Source: an uncultured Oscillospiraceae bacterium
GTDB taxonomy: Bacteria > Bacillota > Clostridia > Oscillospirales > Oscillospiraceae
Assembly: GCA_934591705.1 (NCBI GenBank)
Contig: CAKTPM010000019.1
Coordinates: 1 to 27,152, forward strand
Direction of reading: 5' to 3'
Length of the DNA: 27,152 nucleotides
Position numbers and translations under genes: made by a program. Under the pieces are notes generated by a model. The model did no database searches and was not told the origin of the DNA. It saw only the letters and a program-made list of their open reading frames with translations. Below are positions 1-6,331 of the stretch, in pieces (position 1 is the first letter of the stretch; each line of letters begins with the position of its first letter).

Positions 1-662
1 CGGAAGCAGGGGGCGATCTGGAAATAGCGGTCGAAGCCGGAGGTCATCAGCAGCTGCTTGAACTGCTGGGGGGCCTGGGGTAGGGCATAGAACTTGCCGG
101 GGTGCTTCCGGGCGGGCACCAGATAGTCCCGGGCGCCCTCCGGAGAGGAGGCCGTCAGGATGGGGGTGGTGATCTCCAGGAAGCCGTGGTCGGTCATGGA
201 GGCCCGCAGGGCGGCCACCACCTGGCAGCGGAGGATGATGTTCTGCTTCACGGCGGGGTTGCGCAGGTCGAGATAGCGGTACTTCAGGCGCTGGATCTCG
301 TCGGCCTCCCGGCTGCGGTTGATCTCGAAGGGCAGGGCGTTGTAGCGGCAGCGGCCCAGGACCTCGATCTTGGTGGGCACCACCTCAATGTCGCCGGTGT
401 CCTGCTTGGGGTTCTTGCTGGCACGCTCCCGGACGGTGCCCTCCACGGAAATGGTGGACTCCTTGTTCAGGTCCCGGATGATAGCCATCATGGCCTCGTC
501 CTCGATGACCACCTGGGTGGTGCCGTAGAAGTCCCGCAGCACCACGAAGGCAAAGTTGCTGCCCACGGTGCGGACATTCTCCATCCAGCCCACCAGTTTG
601 ACTTGGGCCCCCACATGGGAAAGCCGCAGCTCGTTGCAGGTATGAGTGCGCATCTGCATCAT
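1..662 (-). CDS. aspS: Aspartyl-tRNA synthetase, N-terminal part (partial)
   Basis: Charges tRNA-Asp with aspartate in the cytoplasm. About 220 residues are visible; the rest runs off the left edge. The N-terminal OB-fold anticodon-binding domain (about residues 1-105, with GWMENVRTVGSNFAFVVLRD) is followed by the class II core: KYRYLDLRN, the motif 1 region (FLEITTPILTASSPEGARDY), then FYALPQAPQQFKQLLM and the start of motif 2 (FDRYFQIAPCF). I chose ATG 662 of a tandem ATG pair; AAAGGAG lies 9 bases upstream. It follows hisS by 56 bases on the same strand, and that gap carries copy A of a 32-base repeat. Oddity: the aspartate-recognition segment reads QAPQ where the form I know from E. coli is QSPQ. 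Identity is near certain; only the bacterial GAD insertion lies out of view. Confidence 0.96.
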   Translation of the reverse strand, partial: MMQMRTHTCNELRLSHVGAQVKLVGWMENVRTVGSNFAFVVLRDFYGTTQVVIEDEAMMAIIRDLNKESTISVEGTVRERASKNPKQDTGDIEVVPTKIEVLGRCRYNALPFEINRSREADEIQRLKYRYLDLRNPAVKQNIILRCQVVAALRASMTDHGFLEITTPILTASSPEGARDYLVPARKHPGKFYALPQAPQQFKQLLMTSGFDRYFQIAPCF

Positions 663-689
663 ATGTCTCGTCTCCTTTGATGATGAATT

Positions 690-721
690 GTATAATTAAC
701 TAAAAGTATTACCAAAAGTTA
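690..721 (-). repeat. 32-base AT-rich stop-codon element, copy A
   Basis: Read on the minus strand it starts with the hisS stop codon (TAAC), then five variable bases, GTAATA, a T-rich stretch and AATTATAC. Copies B (4949-4980) and C (14389-14420) have the same length and arrangement; 21 of 32 positions are identical in all three. On the plus strand it contains an imperfect inverted repeat, GTATAATT-N7-AGTATTAC. It fills most of the hisS-aspS gap. The function is unknown. Confidence 0.75.
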
Positions 722-2077
722 TCGTTCGAGGATGACCTTGCCGCTGTTTTTGGCGGCGAGGCCGGCCTGGATGCGGGCCAGCACCTGGTCGAAGGGGGCC
801 TTGAGCTGCTCCCCGGAGGCCATATCCTTGCAGGCCACCACCCCCTGGGCGATCTCGTCATCCCCCAGGAAGATCACATAGGGCACTCCCAGCTTGTCGG
901 CGTAGCTCATCTTGGCCTTGAACTTTTTCGGCTCGGTATAGAGCTGGGTGCGGACGCCGCGGCCCCGCAGATCCGTGGCCAGGGCGATGGCGGGAGCCAG
1001 GTCCTCGGTCATGGGCAGGATCAGCACATCGGCGGGGGCGGTGGGCAGCTCGGGGTTCAGCATCCCCTGCTCGCCCAGCACATAGAAAAGCCGGGTGAGG
1101 CCGATGGAGATGCCCACGCCGGGCAGCTGCCGGTCGGTATAGTATTCGGCCAGGTTATCGTACCGGCCGCCGGAGCACACGGAGCCGATCTCCGGGTGAT
1201 CCAAGAGGGTGGTCTCGTAGACGGTGCCGGTGTAGTAGTCGAGCCCGCGCGCGATGGTCAGGTCCACGGCGAAGCGCTCCTCCGGCACACCGAAGGCGGA
1301 GAGGTACTTTACCACGGTGCGCAGCTCAGAGAGGCCCTCGTCCAACAGCTCGCTGCGGCCGCTGTAGGAATCCAGGGCGTCCAGCACCTGGGCGTTGCTG
1401 CCGGTGATGGCGATGAACTTCAAAATCTCCTCCGCCTGGCCCTCGGTGAGGCCGCAGTCCTCCAGCAGGCACTGGCGGACCTTTTCCGGGCCGATCTTAT
1501 CCAGCTTGTCCACGGTGCGCATGATGTCGCCGGACTTCTCCGTGAGGCCCTGCATGGCGTAAAAGCCGTTGAGGATCTTGCGGTTGTTCACCCGGATCTG
1601 GAAGCGCCGGAGGCCCAGGGAGGTGAAGGTCTGGCAGATGATGGCGGGGATCTCCGCCTCGTTGACGATGTCCAGCTTGCCGTCGCCGATGATGTCGATG
1701 TCCGCCTGGTAGAACTCCCGGAAGCGGCCCCGCTGGGCCCGCTCGCCCCGGTAGACCTTGCCGATCTGATAGCGGCGGAAGGGGAAGGAGAGGTCGTTAT
1801 AGTGCAGGGCCACATACTTGGCCAGGGGCACCGTCAGGTCAAAGCGCAGGGAGAGGTCGGCATCCCCCTTCTGGAAGCGGTAGATCTGCTTTTCCGTCTC
1901 GCCGCCGCCCTTGGCCAAAAGCACCTCGCTGGCCTCGATAAGGGGGGTGTCCAGGGGGGTGAAGCCGTAGAGGGAATAGGTGCGGCGCAGGATGTCCATC
2001 ATGCGCTCCATCTGCTGCTGGGGGCGGGGCAGGAGCTCCATAAAGCCGGACAGGGTCCGGGGTGTCATTTTTGCCAT
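719..2077 (-). CDS. hisS: Histidyl-tRNA synthetase
   Basis: Class II synthetase that charges tRNA-His; 452 residues, a little longer than the E. coli enzyme (about 424). Visible parts: motif 1 region (GFTPLDTPLIEASEVLL), motif 2 (FRRYQIGKVYRGE, RGRFREFYQADIDIIG), the HisRS-specific ARGLDYYTGTVYE, motif 3 (CSGGRYDNLAEYY, GVGISIGLTRLF), then a C-terminal anticodon-binding domain from about residue 340 (ADVLILPMTEDLAPAIALA). ATG 2077 lies one base after the stop of the upstream membrane-protein gene, and GAGGAAG inside that gene is the ribosome site, so the two are translationally coupled. The stop codon is supplied by the 32-base repeat. No T-box leader is visible, which fits an internal operon gene. 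Confidence 0.97.
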   Translation of the reverse strand: MAKMTPRTLSGFMELLPRPQQQMERMMDILRRTYSLYGFTPLDTPLIEASEVLLAKGGGETEKQIYRFQKGDADLSLRFDLTVPLAKYVALHYNDLSFPFRRYQIGKVYRGERAQRGRFREFYQADIDIIGDGKLDIVNEAEIPAIICQTFTSLGLRRFQIRVNNRKILNGFYAMQGLTEKSGDIMRTVDKLDKIGPEKVRQCLLEDCGLTEGQAEEILKFIAITGSNAQVLDALDSYSGRSELLDEGLSELRTVVKYLSAFGVPEERFAVDLTIARGLDYYTGTVYETTLLDHPEIGSVCSGGRYDNLAEYYTDRQLPGVGISIGLTRLFYVLGEQGMLNPELPTAPADVLILPMTEDLAPAIALATDLRGRGVRTQLYTEPKKFKAKMSYADKLGVPYVIFLGDDEIAQGVVACKDMASGEQLKAPFDQVLARIQAGLAAKNSGKVILER

Positions 2078-2078
2078 A

Positions 2079-2591
2079 TCAAACTTCCTCGTTTTCGTTG
2101 CTTTCGCTGTATTCTGTATGTTCGCTGTCTGCGCCGTTCGCCTGGCGGCTGTGGTTCCGGTGGTCGTCGGTGATGGCCTGGATGAGGGCGCCGGCGCCGT
2201 GGGTCTTTACCTCAAAGTCCGGGGGCGTTTCGCCGCGGGCCTGGGCCTCGGCGATGAGGCGCTTGCCCTCCTCCCGCCAATAGGCGTCGGCGGCGATGCC
2301 CTTTTTCCTGCCCTGGCGGTATCCCACCGTGCCCAGCACCGCCGTCAGCGGCAGGCCCAGGAACCAGAGCCGGGGCAAAAGGCAGGTGAAGGCGCCGCCT
2401 GCCAGGATACCCAGCCAGCAGCCGATCTCGGTGAAGAAGGACCGGACGCTCAAAAACTTCAGTTTCCGGCGCAGGGCCGCGGTGCGGCGGGCCTGGAGGG
2501 TGCACATCAAAAGCCGGAACAGGCACAGAAGGCACAGGGGCACCATGTAGTCATAGAGATGCTCGGTAAGCCAGCGGATGATCGTCTCCAT
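2079..2591 (-). CDS. Small membrane protein of unknown function
   Basis: 170 residues that I do not recognise. A hydrophobic N-terminal segment (YMVPLCLLCLFRLLMCTL, residues 15-32) is followed by a basic stretch (ARRTAALRRKLK). Two further hydrophobic segments follow (about 57-73 and 74-88), then a soluble, charged tail with GYRQGRKKGIAADAYWREEGKRLIAEAQARGE and a very acidic, Asn/Ser-rich end (SEHTEYSESNENEEV). It therefore looks like a two- or three-pass inner-membrane protein with a cytoplasmic tail. The start is ATG 2591, eight bases after mgsA; the stop is one base before hisS, so it is almost certainly co-transcribed. It could be a lineage-specific protein. Confidence 0.75.
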   Translation of the reverse strand: METIIRWLTEHLYDYMVPLCLLCLFRLLMCTLQARRTAALRRKLKFLSVRSFFTEIGCWLGILAGGAFTCLLPRLWFLGLPLTAVLGTVGYRQGRKKGIAADAYWREEGKRLIAEAQARGETPPDFEVKTHGAGALIQAITDDHRNHSRQANGADSEHTEYSESNENEEV

Positions 2592-2599
2592 GGGCTGCC

Positions 2600-3016
2600 T
2601 CAGGCCGTAAAGGGCTTGGTCTTGGGGTTGACGATGTCACGCCAGTCCAGGTCGCCCCGGCTCAGACCCAGCACCAGCATCTCCGCCGTGGCCAGGTTGC
2701 TGGCGTAGGGGATGTTGTTCTGGTCGCAGAGCCGGGTGATATAGGCCACATCCTCGGGGAGGTGCTTTTCGTTGGGGTCGGTGAAGCACAGCACCATGTC
2801 GATCTCGTTGTAGGCGATGCGGGCCGCGATCTGCTGACCGCCGCCGTGGTAGAAGGCCAGAAACCGGTGTACATTCAGGCCGGTGGCGTCGGCGATCTGC
2901 TGGCCGGTGCGGGCGGTGGCGCAGAGGGTGTGCTTGGCCAGAATGCCGCAGTAGGCGGTGCAGAACTGGACCATCAGTTCCTTTCGGTTGTCGTGTGCGA
3001 TCAGAGCAATATTCAT
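2600..3016 (-). CDS. mgsA: Methylglyoxal synthase-like protein, altered active site
   Basis: 138 residues covering a complete MGS-like fold; the family converts dihydroxyacetone phosphate to methylglyoxal and phosphate. The N-terminal IALIAHDNRKELM matches the family (H8, D9 and K12 align with E. coli H19, D20 and K23), as do TGLNVHRF, GGGQQIAARI, FTDP and NIPYASNLATAEML. The catalytic Asp71 of E. coli, in the GGDQQ motif, is Gly60 here (GGGQQ), and the PHDPD segment is replaced by NEKHLPED with a one-residue deletion. Either the protein is inactive as a synthase, acts as a sensor or allosteric protein, or uses another base. The fold is near certain; the classical activity is doubtful. AAAGGAG precedes ATG 3016; minD lies 26 bases upstream. 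Confidence 0.85.
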   Translation of the reverse strand: MNIALIAHDNRKELMVQFCTAYCGILAKHTLCATARTGQQIADATGLNVHRFLAFYHGGGQQIAARIAYNEIDMVLCFTDPNEKHLPEDVAYITRLCDQNNIPYASNLATAEMLVLGLSRGDLDWRDIVNPKTKPFTA

Positions 3017-3042
3017 GTCGTTCTCCTTTAGGTGGTGGTCGG

Positions 3043-3780
3043 TTATAGCTTCATCAGGGGTACATGCCGCCCGCGCAGGCGCTTGGCAATGTTCTCATAG
3101 GCAATGGAGGCATAGTAGTTGTTGTCCCGCAGGGGCAGCCCCCGGCCCAGGACATAGGGCACATCGCTGTCCTCGGGGATCACCCCCAGCAGGGGCAGCC
3201 CGGCCATGTCGATGGCGTCGTCAATGTTGGTGTGCAGGGACTTCAGGAGCTTGCGCTGCACCCGGTTCACCACCAGGTGGAGGCGGCCCGAGGGGAACCG
3301 CCGCAGCTCCTGCACCGTCCGCTGGGCATCCCGCAGGGCGCTGGGGTCCGTGGTGGTGACCACCACTACATTGTCCGCCATGGCGGTGGCCCACTGAAAG
3401 CCCCGGGTGAAGCCGGCGGGGGCGTCGATGAGGCAGTAGTCGAACTCCCGGCGCAGCGCCGCCGCCAAGGCGTTCATCTGCCGCAGGGATATCTCCGGCT
3501 CTTGGCTGCACAGGGGCGCGGCCAGCAGGAAAAGGGAGGGATATTTCTCGTGGGGCACCACGGCCTCCGCCAGGGTACAGCGGCCGGTGACCACATCGCT
3601 GAAGTCCATGATGGTCCGGTCGCTGAGGCCCAGGGCCAGATCCAGGTTCCGCAGGGCGATGTCGCAGTCCATGCACACCACCCGGGCGCCGCTGTTGGCC
3701 AGAGCGATGCCCACCGTGGCGGTAAAGGAGGTTTTTCCGGTGCCTCCCTTGCCGGAGACCACCGCAATGATCTTACCCAT
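3043..3780 (-). CDS. minD: MinD-like ATPase lacking the C-terminal membrane helix
   Basis: 245-residue ParA/MinD-superfamily ATPase. Deviant Walker A KGGTGKT (residues 11-17), then DCDIALRNLDLALGL (switch region), VVTGRCTLAEAV, and DAPAGFTRGFQWATAMAD (Walker B/switch II region), all MinD-type rather than Soj-type. MinD positions division inhibitors or anti-polar factors at the membrane. Canonical MinD ends in an amphipathic membrane-targeting helix; this protein stops at GRHVPLMKL, where family members continue for another 15-25 residues. No minC or minE is present in the window. ATG 3780 has GGGAGAG upstream, 17 bases after rsmG. Family membership is firm; a classical Min function is inferred only. 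Confidence 0.88.
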   Translation of the reverse strand: MGKIIAVVSGKGGTGKTSFTATVGIALANSGARVVCMDCDIALRNLDLALGLSDRTIMDFSDVVTGRCTLAEAVVPHEKYPSLFLLAAPLCSQEPEISLRQMNALAAALRREFDYCLIDAPAGFTRGFQWATAMADNVVVVTTTDPSALRDAQRTVQELRRFPSGRLHLVVNRVQRKLLKSLHTNIDDAIDMAGLPLLGVIPEDSDVPYVLGRGLPLRDNNYYASIAYENIAKRLRGRHVPLMKL

Positions 3781-3797
3781 ATGCTCTCTCCCTTCGT

Positions 3798-4499
3798 TTA
3801 TCGCAGGGGTTTGTTCTTGATCTTGGAAAAGGGGCGGGGGAACTGGGCCGGGGTGGGCCGCAGCTTCTCGATGACCACCACCCGATGCACCAGCTCCGTG
3901 GTGGGCACCGGGTAGTCCCGAAGCTCCCGGATGCGCCCGCCCAATTGGCCGATGGCCCCCCGGGCCTTTTCGATCTCGGCATCGGAGTCCTGGGCCTTCA
4001 TGGCCAAAAACACGCCGCCCACCTTCACCAGGGGCAGGGACAGCTCGCAGAGGAGATTCAGCTGGGCCACGGCCCGGCTGGCAGCGATGTCAAACTGCTC
4101 CCGGTGCTCTCGGGCGAATTCCTCCGCCCGGGCGTGGACGCAGTCGACCCGCTCTAAGCCCATGTCCCGGCAGGTCTCCCGGAGCCAGCTTATGCGCTTG
4201 CCCAGGGAGTCTAAGAGCGTCAGGTCAAAGTCCGGCGCCAGGATGCGCAGCACCATCCCCGGGAAGCCCGCGCCGGTGCCCACATCCACCACGGACTTGC
4301 CCGCAAACGGGCAGACCGTCAGCAGGGCGGCGCAGTCTAAAAGGTGCCGCCGGGCCACCTCGTCGGGGTCGGTGATGGCGGTGAGGTTCATGACCTCGTT
4401 TTTCTCCAGCAGACGCCGGGAGAACTCGCAGAGCCGGGGGATCGCCTCCGTGGGCAGCCCCAGAGCCGTGAGTCCTTCGGTGAGGATGCGCTCCATCAT
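3798..4499 (-). CDS. rsmG: 16S rRNA (guanine-N7)-methyltransferase RsmG/GidB
   Basis: SAM-dependent enzyme that methylates N7 of G527 (E. coli numbering) in 16S rRNA. 233 residues, normal for the family. Visible: NLTAITDPDEVARRHLLDC (residues 38-56), the SAM-binding loop VVDVGTGAGFPG (70-81), DFDLTLLDSLGKRISWL, and FDIAASRAVAQLNLLCEL. ATG 4499 overlaps the mscL stop as ATGA, so it is translationally coupled; a second ATG follows directly. In many Firmicutes gidB sits beside parAB near oriC; here it lies in the same operon but separated from parB by serS and mscL. Confidence 0.95.
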   Translation of the reverse strand: MMERILTEGLTALGLPTEAIPRLCEFSRRLLEKNEVMNLTAITDPDEVARRHLLDCAALLTVCPFAGKSVVDVGTGAGFPGMVLRILAPDFDLTLLDSLGKRISWLRETCRDMGLERVDCVHARAEEFAREHREQFDIAASRAVAQLNLLCELSLPLVKVGGVFLAMKAQDSDAEIEKARGAIGQLGGRIRELRDYPVPTTELVHRVVVIEKLRPTPAQFPRPFSKIKNKPLR

Positions 4500-4924
4500 G
4501 CGTCCTTCTTTTTCAGCTCCTCCAGGATCTGGGCCAAAAGCTCCTCCTGGGTGGGGCCCTCCGGCTCCTCGGGCTCCTCTTCTTCCTCTTTTTTCTTGAG
4601 GGAGGCGATCTTATTCATGGTCTTGACCAGCAGGAACATGGCGAAGGCCACGATGAGGAAATCCAAAATCACGGCCAGCAGGTTCCCGATGCCCAGCAGG
4701 ACGGGGTCGGCGCCGAGTTCCTCCACGGCGGCACTGTTGAGCACGATGTTCCACTGCGTCAAGTCGATGCCTCCGGTGAGAAGTCCGATGAGGGGCATGA
4801 TGATGTCATTCACCAGGGAGGTGGTGATCTTGCCGAAGGCGGCGCCGATGACCACGCCGACGGCCATGTCCATCACATTGCCCCGCATGGCAAAGGTCTT
4901 AAATTCCGCGAAAAATTTTTTCAT
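4496..4924 (-). CDS. mscL: Large-conductance mechanosensitive channel MscL
   Basis: Membrane tension-gated pore that releases solutes on hypo-osmotic shock. 142 residues. N-terminal amphipathic helix MKKFFAEFKTFAMRGN, pore-lining TM1 (MDMAVGVVIGAAFGKI, residues 18-33), DIIMPLIGLLTGG, periplasmic loop, TM2 (about 77-100, GIGNLLAVILDFLIVAFAMF), then a highly acidic run (KKKEEEEEPEEPEGP) and the terminal helix EELLAQILEELKK, which matches the family's cytoplasmic C-terminal bundle. ATG 4924 has GGAG upstream. The 53-base gap to serS contains copy B of the 32-base repeat. Its position inside an aaRS/segregation operon is unusual, but the identity is clear. Confidence 0.96.
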   Translation of the reverse strand: MKKFFAEFKTFAMRGNVMDMAVGVVIGAAFGKITTSLVNDIIMPLIGLLTGGIDLTQWNIVLNSAAVEELGADPVLLGIGNLLAVILDFLIVAFAMFLLVKTMNKIASLKKKEEEEEPEEPEGPTQEELLAQILEELKKKDA

Positions 4925-4948
4925 TTGCTGTCTCCGTTATTACAAAGA

Positions 4949-4980
4949 GTATAATTCGCTAAAAATATTACGGCTCGTTA
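4949..4980 (-). repeat. 32-base AT-rich stop-codon element, copy B
   Basis: On the minus strand it starts with the serS stop codon TAA (TAACG), then GTAATA, TTTTTAG and AATTATAC, in the same register as copies A and C. A further half-motif (TATTAC followed by AAAGAG, plus strand about 4938-4949) abuts it on the mscL side. Confidence 0.75.
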
Positions 4981-6300
4981 ATGCTTGGGAACCAGAACGG
5001 TCTTGCCGCCCATGTAGGGCTGCAGAGCCGCAGGGATCAGCACGCTGCCGTCGGGCTGGAGGTTGTTCTCCAGGAAGGCGATGAGCATCCGGGGCGGGGC
5101 CACACAGGTGTTGTTCAGCGTATGGCACAGCTGCATCCTGCCGCTTTCATCCTTGAAGCGGATCTTCAGGCGGCGGGCCTGGGCGTCGCCCAGGTTGGAG
5201 CAGGAGCAAACCTCGAAGAACTTCTGCTGCCGGGGGGACCAGGCCTCGATGTCGCAGCTGCGGCACTTGAGATCCGCCAGGTCGCCGGAGCAGCACTCCA
5301 GCTGCCGCACGGGGATATCCAGGGAGCGGAACAGCTCCACGCTGTAGCGCCAGAGCTTTTCATACCAGTCCTTGGACTCCTCGGGCCGGCAGACCACGAT
5401 CATCTCCTGCTTTTCAAACTGGTGGATGCGGTAGACGCCCCGCTCCTCGATGCCGTGGGCGCCCTTCTCCTTGCGGAAGCAGGGGGAGTAGGAGGTGAGG
5501 GTCTGGGGCAGCTTTTCCGCGGGCACGATCTGGTCGATGAACTTGCCGATCATGGAGTGCTCGGAGGTGCCGATAAGGTAGAGGTCCTCGCCCTCGATCT
5601 TGTACATCATGGCGTCCATATCCGTCTGGGACATCACGCCCTCCACCACATTGCCGTGGATCATGAAGGGGGGGATGCAGTAGGTGAAGCCCTTGTCGAT
5701 CATAAAGTCCCGGGCATAGGCCAAAACCGCCTCGTGGAGCCGGGCGATGTCACCCAGCAGGTAGTAAAACCCGCCGCCGGACACCCGGGCGGCGGCGTCC
5801 ATATCAATGCCGTCAAAGCGCTCCATGATGTCGGTGTGATAGGGGATCTCGAAGGCGGCGGGCCGGGCCTCGCCAAAGCGCTGCACCTCTACATTGCAGC
5901 TGTCATCCCTGCCGATGGGCACGGCCTCGTCGATGATCTGGGGGATCACCAGCATGATCTTATAGAGGGCCTTTTCCGCCTCCTCCTGCTTGGCCTCCAG
6001 CAGGGCCATGCGGTCGGCGTTCTGCTTCACAGCGGCGTTGTTTTGGTCGATCTGCGCCTGGAGCTCCGCCCGGCGGGCATCGTCCTCACATTTCTTCAGC
6101 TGGCCAAAGAGGGGGCCGTTGGCCTTGGAGAGCTTGTTGCGCTCGGCCTTCAGGGCCTCGGCCTCCTGCTGGCAGGCACGCTTCTCGGCATCCAGGGCGA
6201 TGGCCTCGTCTACCAGGGGCAGCTTGGCGTTCTGGAACTTCTTGCGGATGTTTTCCTTTACGATATCGGGATTTTCCCGGACAAAGCGAATATCAAGCAT
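4978..6300 (-). CDS. serS: Seryl-tRNA synthetase
   Basis: Charges tRNA-Ser, and tRNA-Sec if present. 440 residues. The N-terminal long antiparallel coiled-coil arm (about residues 30-115, rich in Ala/Glu/Lys) binds the long variable arm of tRNA-Ser. The class II core follows: LIGTSEHSMIGKF, motif 2 (SPCFRKEKGAHGIEERGVYRIHQFEK) and motif 3 (TLNNTCVAPPRMLIAFLENN) ending in the usual PYMGG. Motif 3 keeps its Arg but has NNTCVAPPR where the common bacterial form is NGSGLAVGR; I associate this variant with a clostridial SerRS group. An unusually Cys-rich stretch (residues about 355-380) is also seen. AAGGAG precedes ATG 6300; a parS site sits in the 31-base gap to parB. Confidence 0.96.
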   Translation of the reverse strand: MLDIRFVRENPDIVKENIRKKFQNAKLPLVDEAIALDAEKRACQQEAEALKAERNKLSKANGPLFGQLKKCEDDARRAELQAQIDQNNAAVKQNADRMALLEAKQEEAEKALYKIMLVIPQIIDEAVPIGRDDSCNVEVQRFGEARPAAFEIPYHTDIMERFDGIDMDAAARVSGGGFYYLLGDIARLHEAVLAYARDFMIDKGFTYCIPPFMIHGNVVEGVMSQTDMDAMMYKIEGEDLYLIGTSEHSMIGKFIDQIVPAEKLPQTLTSYSPCFRKEKGAHGIEERGVYRIHQFEKQEMIVVCRPEESKDWYEKLWRYSVELFRSLDIPVRQLECCSGDLADLKCRSCDIEAWSPRQQKFFEVCSCSNLGDAQARRLKIRFKDESGRMQLCHTLNNTCVAPPRMLIAFLENNLQPDGSVLIPAALQPYMGGKTVLVPKH

Positions 6301-6315
6301 GACGGTTCTCCTTAT

Positions 6316-6331
6316 TGTTTCATGTGAAACA
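6316..6331. other. parS centromere site (parB-serS junction)
   Basis: TGTTTCATGTGAAACA is a 16-base near-perfect palindrome matching the Firmicute parS consensus TGTTNCACGTGAAACA except for one central base. It starts directly after the parB stop codon and lies 15 bases upstream of the serS start. ParB binds such sites, spreads, and loads SMC. Confidence 0.92.

Noticed and set aside
690..712. 32-base element as a conserved sigma promoter
   Set aside because: The position 17 bases upstream of TATAC is not conserved among copies, and in copy C a start from it would remove the dut ribosome site. The fixed point is the upstream stop codon.
663..718. T-box leader upstream of aspS (also considered for hisS and serS)
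   Set aside because: Gaps are only 56, 1 and 31 bases, with no specifier stem, T-box sequence or terminator helix.
3042..3043. Frameshifted MinD C-terminus
   Set aside because: The 26 bases after the stop are too short, in any frame, to encode the missing amphipathic helix, so the short end appears real.
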